From an uncultured Eubacteriales bacterium (GTDB taxonomy: Bacteria; Bacillota; Clostridia; Oscillospirales; Acutalibacteraceae): a DNA stretch of 5,871 nucleotides. Positions 1 to 5,871 of the stretch are shown here, in pieces. A program made the position numbers and the translations under genes. Location: contig CAKUZC010000066.1 in assembly GCA_934718145.1 (NCBI GenBank), forward strand, positions 1 to 5,871. The letters are read 5' to 3'. The notes under the pieces were generated by a model. It ran no database searches, was not told where the DNA came from, and saw nothing but the letters and a program-made list of their open reading frames with translations. Every line of letters starts with the position of its first letter. Position 1 is the first letter of the stretch.

Positions 1-2310
1 GCTGTAACGTTTTCCTTTGCAAAATTCGCATGGACCGTATATATCCGAAAGAAAATGCATTTCTATTTTTAGTATTCCTTCACCTTGACATGCCTCACAG
101 CGTCCTCCTTTAACGTTAAAAGAAAATCTTCCGCTTTTAAATCCTTTTGATTTTGCATCGTTGGTAGAGGCAAATAACTCTCTTATATCGGTAAATACTC
201 CGGTGTAAGTTGCAGGATTTGAACGGGGAGTCCTCCCTATCGGAGATTGGCTTATATCAATAACTTTATCTAAATTTTCAATTCCTCTAATTTCCTTGTG
301 TTTCCCGGGAATATTTTTTGCTCTATTAAGTACTGAAGAAAGTTTTTTATAAATAATTTCATTTACAAGCGTTGATTTTCCCGAACCTGACACGCCAGTT
401 ATACCCGTAATGGTTCCAAGAGGTATAGAGACATTTAAATTTTTAAGGTTATGTTCTTTTGCTCCGATTATTTCTAAATATTTTCCAGTGCCTTTTCTTC
501 TAGTTTCGGGAATTGGAATAAATTTTTTATGGCTTAAATACTGACCTGTTATAGAGTTTTTACAATTTTTTATATCTTCAACAGTACCAGCACAAACTAT
601 TTGGCCGCCATTTATACCTGAACCCGGACCAACATCGACAATATAGTCCGCAGCATACATTGTATCTTCGTCATGTTCCACAACAATTACGCTGTTTCCT
701 GCATCCCTTAGGTTTTTTAAAGCGTCAATAAGCTTATCATTGTCGCGCTGATGAAGTCCTATGCTTGGCTCATCAAGGACATATAAAACACCCATTAATG
801 CTGAACCTATTTGAGTTGCAAGACGTATTCGTTGACTTTCTCCACCTGAAAGTGTTCCTGAACTGCGTGAGAGAGTTAAATATTCAAGGCCTACATTTTG
901 TAAAAATTGAAGTCTGTTATTTATTTCTTTCAGTATAGGAGATGCAATAAGTGAATCTTTTTCGCTCAATTTAATTGATTTTATAAATTTAATTAACTCT
1001 TTTACTGATTTTTCACATAGATCTGAGATATTTATATTTTCCACAGTAACTCCGAGAGCAGCATGGGAAAGCCGTTTTCCTTTACATTCATCACATGGAA
1101 TTTCATTCATAAACGTTTCTATTTCTTGTTTAATCCAATTACTTCCGGTTTCTCGAAATCTTCTTTCAAGATTGGGGATAATGCCTTCAAAGGAATTCTT
1201 ATATTTAGATTCTCCGTAAGAAGTTTTTCTTATTAAATCTAATTTTTCTCCATTTGTACCGTAAAGAATTATGTCCAGTATGTTTTCAGGTAAATCCTTA
1301 ACAGGAGTATCAAGAGAAAATTTATACTTTTTTGAAAGAGCATCAAAATACATATTTGCAATTGAATTTCCTTCCATAGACCACCCGCTTCCCTTTATTC
1401 CACCTTCATGAATAGATTTATTTTTGTCCGGAACAACTAAATTTGGGTCTACTTTCATGAAAACACCAAGGCCGGTACATTTTTTGCATGCGCCGAAAGG
1501 GCTGTTAAATGAAAACATTCTTGGTGACAATTCTTCTATGGAAATGTTATGGATCGGACATGCATAATTTTTTGAAAATAATATATCTTTTTCCATATTT
1601 ACGTTTACAGTAACTATTCCACCTGACAAATCACATGCTGATTCTACAGCTTCAGAAATCCTAGATTTAGCATCACTTTTAATTACTATTCTGTCAACTA
1701 TTGCTTCTATGCTGTGTTTCTGATTTTTTGAGAGGTTTATATTTTCAGATAAATCATGAATTTCTCCGTCAATACGTGCTCTGACGAATCCACTCTTTTT
1801 CAAATTTTCTAATTCTTTAGAATGTTCGCCTTTTTTGCCACGAACAATAGGGGAAAGAATTTGAATTTTTACATTTTCACCCAACGCCATTATTTTGTCA
1901 GTGATTTGATCAATTGTTTGATGAGTAATTTCTCTATTGCAAATCGGACAATGTGGTATTCCAATTCTTGCATATAAAAGTCGAAGATAATCATAAATTT
2001 CAGTTACTGTTCCAACAGTTGAACGAGGATTTTTAGAAGTAGTTTTTTGATCTATTGAAATGGCAGGTGAAAGTCCTTCTATACTTTCTACATCGGGTTT
2101 ATTCATTTGCCCTAAAAATTGTCTTGCATATGAGGAAAGTGATTCCATATATCTTCTTTGACCTTCTGCATATATGGTATCGAACGCAAGAGAAGATTTC
2201 CCTGAACCTGAAAGACCTGTAAATACTACAAGTTTATCTCTTGGGATAGTTAAATTTACGTTTTTAAGATTATGTTCTTTTGCTCCTTTGATTATTATAT
2301 CTTGTGGCAT
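1..2310 (-). CDS. uvrA: UvrA, excinuclease ABC subunit A (C-terminus cut off by window edge)
   Basis: UvrA is the cytoplasmic damage-sensing ATPase of nucleotide excision repair; as a dimer it finds distorted DNA and loads UvrB. Reading leftward from ATG at 2308-2310, the frame stays open for 770 codons to the edge. Seen in order: Walker A of the first ATPase ([10 protein letters not shown]38); first zinc module, residues 251-278; signature LSGGE (487-491); Walker B VLDEP (511-515); H-loop His546; second Walker [10 protein letters not shown] (K645); the [19 protein letters not shown] block (about 699-717); and the C-terminal zinc module C738/C741/C761/C764. Family members are about 940 residues, so roughly 170 are missing, including the second signature and Walker B. 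Walker A positions are within one residue of those in E. coli UvrA, so no large insertion is present. The first zinc module reads CPIH...CKKC, with His254 where Cys is usual. AAGGAAG lies 8 nt before the start. It follows uvrB by 16 bp, so cotranscription is likely. Identification is secure. Confidence 0.98.
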   Translation of the reverse strand, partial: MPQDIIIKGAKEHNLKNVNLTIPRDKLVVFTGLSGSGKSSLAFDTIYAEGQRRYMESLSSYARQFLGQMNKPDVESIEGLSPAISIDQKTTSKNPRSTVGTVTEIYDYLRLLYARIGIPHCPICNREITHQTIDQITDKIMALGENVKIQILSPIVRGKKGEHSKELENLKKSGFVRARIDGEIHDLSENINLSKNQKHSIEAIVDRIVIKSDAKSRISEAVESACDLSGGIVTVNVNMEKDILFSKNYACPIHNISIEELSPRMFSFNSPFGACKKCTGLGVFMKVDPNLVVPDKNKSIHEGGIKGSGWSMEGNSIANMYFDALSKKYKFSLDTPVKDLPENILDIILYGTNGEKLDLIRKTSYGESKYKNSFEGIIPNLERRFRETGSNWIKQEIETFMNEIPCDECKGKRLSHAALGVTVENINISDLCEKSVKELIKFIKSIKLSEKDSLIASPILKEINNRLQFLQNVGLEYLTLSRSSGTLSGGESQRIRLATQIGSALMGVLYVLDEPSIGLHQRDNDKLIDALKNLRDAGNSVIVVEHDEDTMYAADYIVDVGPGSGINGGQIVCAGTVEDIKNCKNSITGQYLSHKKFIPIPETRRKGTGKYLEIIGAKEHNLKNLNVSIPLGTITGITGVSGSGKSTLVNEIIYKKLSSVLNRAKNIPGKHKEIRGIENLDKVIDISQSPIGRTPRSNPATYTGVFTDIRELFASTNDAKSKGFKSGRFSFNVKGGRCEACQGEGILKIEMHFLSDIYGPCEFCKGKRYS

Positions 2311-2318
2311 AATATACG

Positions 2319-2325
2319 CTTCCTT
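2319..2325 (-). promoter_or_regulatory. Ribosome binding site of uvrA in the uvrB-uvrA gap
   Basis: AAGGAAG on the minus strand ends 8 nt before the uvrA ATG. It lies within the 16-bp gap after the uvrB TAA, so uvrA has its own initiation site. Ribosomes ending uvrB would stop next to it, which allows translational coupling (inference). Confidence 0.8.
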
Positions 2326-2326
2326 T

Positions 2327-4285
2327 TTATGAATTTTGTATTTTTTGAATTTCATCACGAAGAAATGCAGCGTGTTCAAATTCCAGCATTTGTGCGGCTA
2401 TTTTCATTTCTTTTGTAAGTTCTTTTATTATTTTTTCTTTTTCACGTTTATCGATTATCTTGTAGGAATTTTTTCGTTTTTTTGAATCTTTGCTGGATAT
2501 CTCAATAATATCTGAAATTTTTTTAACAATTGTTTTAGGTGTAATACCATGCTTTGTATTGTATTCGGATTGGATTTTCCTTCTTCTTTCGGTTTCTTTT
2601 ATAGCGATTTCCATTGATGGAGTAATTTCGTCTGCGTACATTATGACTTGTCCGTTAACATTTCGAGCTGCTCTTCCTATAGTTTGGATTAAAGAGCGTT
2701 CGGAACGCAAAAAACCTTCTTTGTCCGCATCCAGTATAGCTACAAGTGAAACTTCAGGAATATCAAGTCCTTCACGCAAAAGATTGATTCCTACAAGTAC
2801 GTCCACTTTTCCTAAACGCAAATCACGCACAATTTCCATTCGTTCCATAGTATCTATGTCACTGTGCATATAAGTGACTTTTATACCTGCGTCTTTCAAA
2901 TAAGAGGTTAGGTCTTCGGCCATTTTTTTAGTTAAAGTGGTTACGAGTACTCTTTCTTTTTTTTCAGCTCTTACATTTATTTCGTGTATTAAATCATCTA
3001 TTTGTCCCGAAATTGGCCGTACTGAAATTTCTGGATCTAGCAGTCCGGTTGGACGTATTACTTGCTCAACTACATTTTTACTTTTTTCAAGTTCGAAATC
3101 TCCCGGAGTTGCACTTACGAATATAACTTGATTTATCTTTGAATAAAATTCGTCGAAAGTCATTGGTCGATTGTCATATGCGGAAGGCAGTCTAAATCCG
3201 TATTCTATCAAATTTTCTTTTCTTGATCTGTCGCCGGCATACATAGCTCTTGCTTGAGGAAGTGTCACATGCGATTCGTCAATAAACATCAGAAAATCTT
3301 TAGGAAAGTAGTCAAAAAGCGTAAAAGGAGTGCTTCCCGCAGGACGACCTGAAAGTACTCTTGAATAATTTTCTATTCCTTTGCAAAAGCCTATTTCTTC
3401 AAGCATTTCAGTGTCATAATTTACTCTTTGTTCAATTCTTTGAGCTTCTATAAGTTTGCCGTTTTCTCTGAAATACTCTACTCTTTGATGCATTTCATCT
3501 TTTAATTCTTGAATGGATTTCATAAGTTTTTCTTTCGGAACAATATAGTGTGAAGCGGGATATATCGCAGCATGCTTTAAAATTGCCGTAATTTCACCTG
3601 TAAGCGGATTTACTTGGCAAATTCTATCTATATAATCGCCAAAAAATTCTACTCGTATTGCGCTTCCTGAAGAAGCTGCGGGAAATATTTCTACAGTATC
3701 TCCTCTTACTCTAAATTTATTTCTCGTAAAATTAACATCATTTCTTTCATATTGAAGTTCAACAAGTTTTTTTATCAATTTATCTCGGCTTTTTTCTGTA
3801 CCTGGACGTAATGAAATTACCATGGTTTTGTAATCTATCGGGTTTCCTAAACTATAAATACATGATATGCTCGCAACTATAATTACGTCATTTCTTTCAA
3901 AAAGGGCGGAAGTAGCTGAGTGTCGAAGTTTATCTATTTCATCATTGATGGAAGAATCCTTTTCTATATAAGTGTCAGTTGCTGCTATATATGACTCGGG
4001 TTGATAATAATCATAATAGGAAACAAAATATTCTACTGCATTGTGAGGAAAAAATGTTTTAAATTCAGAACACAGTTGAGCTGCAAGTGTTTTGTTGTGT
4101 GCCAGCACGAGAGTTGGTTTTTGAACTTGCTCAATTATGTTTGCCATAGTGAAAGTTTTTCCTGAACCTGTAACTCCCAGTAAGGTCTGTTCTTTATTTC
4201 CGTTTTTTATACCGCGAGATAAAGATTCTACAGCATTTTTTTGATCCCCACATAGTTTGTAATCGGATTCTATTTCAAATTTCAA
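2327..4285 (-). CDS. uvrB: UvrB, excinuclease ABC subunit B (complete, TTG start)
   Basis: UvrB is the helicase-fold ATPase that takes over the lesion from UvrA, checks it by strand separation and recruits UvrC for incision. The 652-residue length is normal. Seen: Walker A GVTGSGKT (37-44, K43); the aromatic beta-hairpin [14 protein letters not shown] (86-99) that is inserted between the DNA strands; DEXH-box DESH (336-339); motif SATP (391-394); helicase motif [11 protein letters not shown] (534-542); and a C-terminal UVR helical hairpin (about 617-650) that contacts UvrC. A lysine- and serine-rich linker (about 597-617) precedes it. The start is TTG at 4283-4285: AAGGAG lies 8 nt upstream, a TAA stop occurs five codons upstream in frame, and the first internal ATG (residue 47) falls just after Walker A, so it cannot be the start. 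It is first in the operon, 16 bp ahead of uvrA, with a candidate promoter at 4325-4352. Every core motif is intact, so it should be functional. Confidence 0.98.
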   Translation of the reverse strand: MKFEIESDYKLCGDQKNAVESLSRGIKNGNKEQTLLGVTGSGKTFTMANIIEQVQKPTLVLAHNKTLAAQLCSEFKTFFPHNAVEYFVSYYDYYQPESYIAATDTYIEKDSSINDEIDKLRHSATSALFERNDVIIVASISCIYSLGNPIDYKTMVISLRPGTEKSRDKLIKKLVELQYERNDVNFTRNKFRVRGDTVEIFPAASSGSAIRVEFFGDYIDRICQVNPLTGEITAILKHAAIYPASHYIVPKEKLMKSIQELKDEMHQRVEYFRENGKLIEAQRIEQRVNYDTEMLEEIGFCKGIENYSRVLSGRPAGSTPFTLFDYFPKDFLMFIDESHVTLPQARAMYAGDRSRKENLIEYGFRLPSAYDNRPMTFDEFYSKINQVIFVSATPGDFELEKSKNVVEQVIRPTGLLDPEISVRPISGQIDDLIHEINVRAEKKERVLVTTLTKKMAEDLTSYLKDAGIKVTYMHSDIDTMERMEIVRDLRLGKVDVLVGINLLREGLDIPEVSLVAILDADKEGFLRSERSLIQTIGRAARNVNGQVIMYADEITPSMEIAIKETERRRKIQSEYNTKHGITPKTIVKKISDIIEISSKDSKKRKNSYKIIDKREKEKIIKELTKEMKIAAQMLEFEHAAFLRDEIQKIQNS

Positions 4286-4293
4286 TTTTATCT

Positions 4294-4299
4294 CTCCTT
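4294..4299 (-). promoter_or_regulatory. Ribosome binding site that fixes the TTG start of uvrB
   Basis: AAGGAG on the minus strand ends 8 nt before the TTG codon, the same spacing as for uvrA and the ABC ATPase gene. Its first two bases belong to an in-frame TAA stop, so no longer N-terminus is possible in this frame. This decides the non-ATG start. Confidence 0.85.
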
Positions 4300-4324
4300 A
4301 CTGTAAAGTAATTTTCTACAATAT

Positions 4325-4352
4325 ATTCTAACATATTTTTAAAGCTTGACAA
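4325..4352 (-). promoter_or_regulatory. Candidate sigma-A promoter for uvrB-uvrA
   Basis: On the minus strand, -35 TTGTCA (4352-4347) and -10 TAGAAT (4330-4325) are 16 bp apart, and a TG one base before the -10 gives an extended -10 element. Each hexamer differs from consensus at one position. Transcription would begin near 4318, leaving a leader of about 33 nt that holds the AAGGAG site. The -35 overlaps the rightward -35 by five bases. By eye I see no GAAC-N4-GTTC type LexA box here. Confidence 0.7.
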
Positions 4353-4374
4353 ATCTTTATAATTTTGTTACTAT
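4346..4374 (+). promoter_or_regulatory. Candidate sigma-A promoter for the ABC transporter operon
   Basis: A perfect TTGACA (4346-4351) and TACTAT (4369-4374) are separated by the optimal 17 bp, with TG at 4366-4367 making an extended -10. This is close to consensus and should be strong unless repressed. Transcription would begin near 4381, giving a leader of about 47 nt before the ATPase ATG at 4428. The -10 forms one arm of a palindrome, which suggests control by a repressor. Confidence 0.75.
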
Positions 4375-4383
4375 TAAATAGTA
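4369..4383. repeat. 15-bp palindrome over the -10 and start point of the ABC operon promoter (possible operator)
   Basis: TACTATT-A-AATAGTA is a perfect inverted repeat with 7-bp arms around one central base. It covers the whole -10 hexamer of the rightward promoter and reaches the predicted transcription start, a usual place for a repressor operator. Symmetry does not continue outward on either side. No regulator gene is visible in the window. Such AT-only-centred palindromes can occur by chance in AT-rich DNA, so the operator role is only a candidate. Confidence 0.4.
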
Positions 4384-4413
4384 TATGATTGTTTAAAATG
4401 ACAAGAGAATTTC

Positions 4414-4420
4414 GGGAGGA
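4414..4420 (+). promoter_or_regulatory. Ribosome binding site of the ABC ATPase gene
   Basis: GGGAGGA, with core GGAGG at 4415-4419, lies 8 nt before the ATG at 4428. It selects this start over the in-frame TTG at 4389 and ATG at 4398, which have no purine-rich site at a suitable distance upstream. Confidence 0.85.
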
Positions 4421-4427
4421 TGGATAC

Positions 4428-5162
4428 ATGATAAGTGTAATTAACATATCAAAGAAGTTTGGCAAGACAGATGCTCTTACAGACATCAGCTTTGATGTGA
4501 ATAATGGAGAAATAGTAGGGCTTTTAGGAGAAAATGGTGCCGGAAAATCAACACTTTTAAGGATAATAAGTACTATGCTTTCTCCGACGAGCGGTACTGC
4601 TATTGTAAATGGATATGATATAATCGAAAATTCAAAAGATGTCCGAAAGAATGTAGGTATCTTGTTTGGAAGTGAAGTTGGTCTTTACGAGCGCCTAACC
4701 GCTAGAGAAAATATAGAATATTTTGCTAGACTCAACGGAATGAATAAAAAACAATGTAACGAGCGTGTAAATTACTTAATAGAAAGGTTTTCGTTTGCTG
4801 ACTATGCAGATAAACAAGTTGGCTCTTTTTCAAAAGGAATGAAACAAAAGATTGCAATAGCACGTTCCATAGTACATGATCCGTCTGTTATGTTGTTTGA
4901 CGAACCTGATTCAGGCCTCGATTTTAGAGCTGCAAGAACAGTATTTGATTTTATGGAAGCTTGTAAGAAAGAGGGCAAATCAATAATTTTTTCCAGTCAT
5001 TCAATGGAAAGTATAAAAAACTATTCCGACAGAATGGTGGTTATACATAAAGGACATATAGTGAAATCTTTTGATGTAAAATCGTATAGAGAACAGTATA
5101 CAGAACGAGAAATCAATGATATTCTGTTTAATCTAGTTTGTGATGGTGATGAAAATGTTTAG
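4428..5162 (+). CDS. NatA-type ABC transporter ATP-binding protein
   Basis: This 244-residue cytoplasmic ATPase should power export through the membrane protein encoded next. Seen: Walker A GENGAGKST (34-42, K40); degenerate signature FSKGMKQ (134-140); Walker B VMLFDEP (154-160, catalytic Glu159); D-loop SGLD (162-165); and H-loop His191. In the Q-loop region the block FGSEVGLYERLTARENI (80-96) has no Gln at the usual place, but this FG-x-GLY-x-RLTAREN pattern is characteristic of the NatA branch of ABC-2 ATPases. The start at 4428 is chosen for its GGGAGGA site; an in-frame TTG at 4389 would add 13 residues without a ribosome binding site and before the conserved fold. The gene follows a near-consensus promoter and overlaps the next gene by 8 bp, so the two should form one operon. 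Known NatA works in sodium efflux, but relatives move drugs, peptides or other compounds. I leave the gene symbol empty because the substrate is unknown. Confidence 0.93.
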   Translation: MISVINISKKFGKTDALTDISFDVNNGEIVGLLGENGAGKSTLLRIISTMLSPTSGTAIVNGYDIIENSKDVRKNVGILFGSEVGLYERLTARENIEYFARLNGMNKKQCNERVNYLIERFSFADYADKQVGSFSKGMKQKIAIARSIVHDPSVMLFDEPDSGLDFRAARTVFDFMEACKKEGKSIIFSSHSMESIKNYSDRMVVIHKGHIVKSFDVKSYREQYTEREINDILFNLVCDGDENV

Positions 5163-5871
5163 ACAAGCTCTTATCATATTTTTAAAAGAACTTAAATGTA
5201 TAATACGTGATAAAAAAACTTTCATATTTGGCTTATTGCTTCCACTTATGCTTGTTCCTTCTATGTTGTTTATAGTTGATTTTTCAACAAAGAATATGCA
5301 GGGTCAAGTTATGGAAAATGTGAACGTAGCAATGGACAACAAGGACAATTCTTTATATAATTTTTTGAATGCTCAAGATGTCATTACCGTTGTGGATGTA
5401 GATAATTTTCAAAAAGCTCTTGACTCAGGAGCAATATCCGCTTATATAAAAGTGAGTAAGGACATAGATGAAAAAGTAATAAAAAAAGAAAATTTTGACC
5501 TTGAAGTAAAATATAATGAATCTTCCATAAATTCTATGATGGCGTTATCGACAGTATCTCAGTATGAAAATGCGTACAGATATTTGATTGCAAATTATGA
5601 TTTCAAGACAGTTGATAATTTAAGAGAATCGATAGCTATTAAAATTGATTTGTCTCAAATAGACGATGTTCCTAAGATAGATACAAGCTCCCTGTATTTT
5701 AGTATGCTTGTTCCGATGATGCTTATACTGTATTGTTGTATGGGATCTTCCGGAACTGCTGCGGATGTGAGTGCGGGTGAAAAGGAACGTGGTACGCTTG
5801 AACCTCTTTTGTCTACAGGTGCGAGTAGGTCGAGTATTGTTATCGGGAAACTTTTGGCAACTACTTTAATG
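5155..5871 (+). CDS. ABC-2/NatB-type transporter permease (N-terminal part, runs off the right edge)
   Basis: This is the membrane half of the exporter begun by the preceding ATPase. The 239 visible codons stay in frame to the edge. Seen: a short basic cytoplasmic start (RQALIIFLKELKCIIRDKK); a first hydrophobic helix at about 23-41 with prolines at 30 and 35; a polar region at about 42-180 that should lie outside the membrane; a second helix at about 181-199; and the cytoplasmic block AGEKERGTLEPLLSTGASRS (207-226), typical of NatB/YhaP-like ABC-2 permeases and expected to face the ATPase. Family members are around 400 residues with several more C-terminal helices, so about 40 percent is missing. 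The start is uncertain: ATG at 5155 has GGTGAT just upstream, while in-frame ATGs at 5149 and 5143 and GTG at 5140 are also possible. All overlap the ATPase gene, implying translational coupling. The substrate is not determinable. Confidence 0.9.
   Translation, partial: MFRQALIIFLKELKCIIRDKKTFIFGLLLPLMLVPSMLFIVDFSTKNMQGQVMENVNVAMDNKDNSLYNFLNAQDVITVVDVDNFQKALDSGAISAYIKVSKDIDEKVIKKENFDLEVKYNESSINSMMALSTVSQYENAYRYLIANYDFKTVDNLRESIAIKIDLSQIDDVPKIDTSSLYFSMLVPMMLILYCCMGSSGTAADVSAGEKERGTLEPLLSTGASRSSIVIGKLLATTLM

Noticed and set aside
422..2300. Near-repeat: the ATTATGTTCTTTTGCTCC-like stretches near 450-465 and 2270-2287
   Set aside because: Both encode the GAKEHNLKN block that opens each ATPase half of UvrA. 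The match reflects the ancient internal duplication of the protein, not a mobile or regulatory repeat.
2490..2873. Plus-strand open frame of 127 codons
   Set aside because: It lies wholly antisense to the conserved helicase core of uvrB, matches no family I recognise and has an unremarkable composition for the complement of a gene. It is a shadow.
2937..3131. Plus-strand open frame of 64 codons
   Set aside because: It is antisense to uvrB around the SATP motif, low in complexity (rich in Ser, Phe and Thr), and has no promoter or ribosome binding site that would set it apart.
4385..4396. Four-codon mini-ORF (ATG ATT GTT TAA) in the ABC operon leader
   Set aside because: It begins only about 4 nt after the predicted transcription start and has no ribosome binding site. 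A regulatory leader peptide is not supported.
4389..4427. Longer N-terminus of the ABC ATPase from TTG 4389 or ATG 4398
   Set aside because: Neither codon has an upstream ribosome binding site, and the added residues precede the conserved fold. GGGAGGA lies inside this extension at ideal spacing for ATG 4428.
4286..4427. Possible transcription terminator or small RNA between the divergent operons
   Set aside because: No GC-rich stem followed by a T-run is present. Both flanking genes point away, so no terminator is expected. The only symmetry is the AT-rich palindrome at 4369-4383.
4420..4431. Mini-ORF ATG GAT ACA TGA overlapping the ABC ATPase start
   Set aside because: Its ATG directly abuts the GGAGG core, so that site cannot serve it. 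It is a chance overlap.

Overview
The window is AT-rich (about one third G+C by eye) and codes almost throughout. Low G+C, frequent AGA and ATA codons, strong AAGGAG/GGAGG ribosome binding sites, a TTG start codon and the uvrB-uvrA gene order suggest a low-GC Bacillota genome, most likely a clostridial one. That placement is inference; no rRNA or other phylogenetic marker is present.

Layout. Positions 1-2310 (minus strand) hold the first 770 codons of uvrA, whose C-terminus lies beyond the left edge. Positions 2327-4285 (minus strand) hold complete uvrB, which starts at TTG and sits 16 bp upstream of uvrA. Both are transcribed leftward, uvrB first. Positions 4286-4427 form a 142-bp divergent control region with two good sigma-A-type promoters whose -35 hexamers overlap, and a 15-bp palindrome over the rightward -10 element. 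Positions 4428-5162 (plus strand) hold a complete NatA-type ABC ATPase. From 5155 to the right edge (plus strand) runs the N-terminal 239 codons of its ABC-2/NatB-type membrane partner, which overlaps the ATPase gene by 8 bp.

How the genes work together. UvrA and UvrB are the damage-recognition proteins of nucleotide excision repair: UvrA (an ABC ATPase dimer) loads UvrB on lesions, and UvrB then recruits UvrC. Their close spacing supports one transcript. The rightward pair is a separate two-component ABC exporter: a cytoplasmic ATPase plus a membrane subunit with a large external domain between its first two membrane helices. The closest named family is NatAB (sodium efflux), but the substrate cannot be read from sequence. 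The two operons share only the control region.

No tRNA, rRNA, CRISPR, insertion sequence, integrase, attachment site or convincing terminator was seen. These are ordinary chromosomal genes, and I found no sign of a new biological system. The most interesting part is the compact divergent promoter region.
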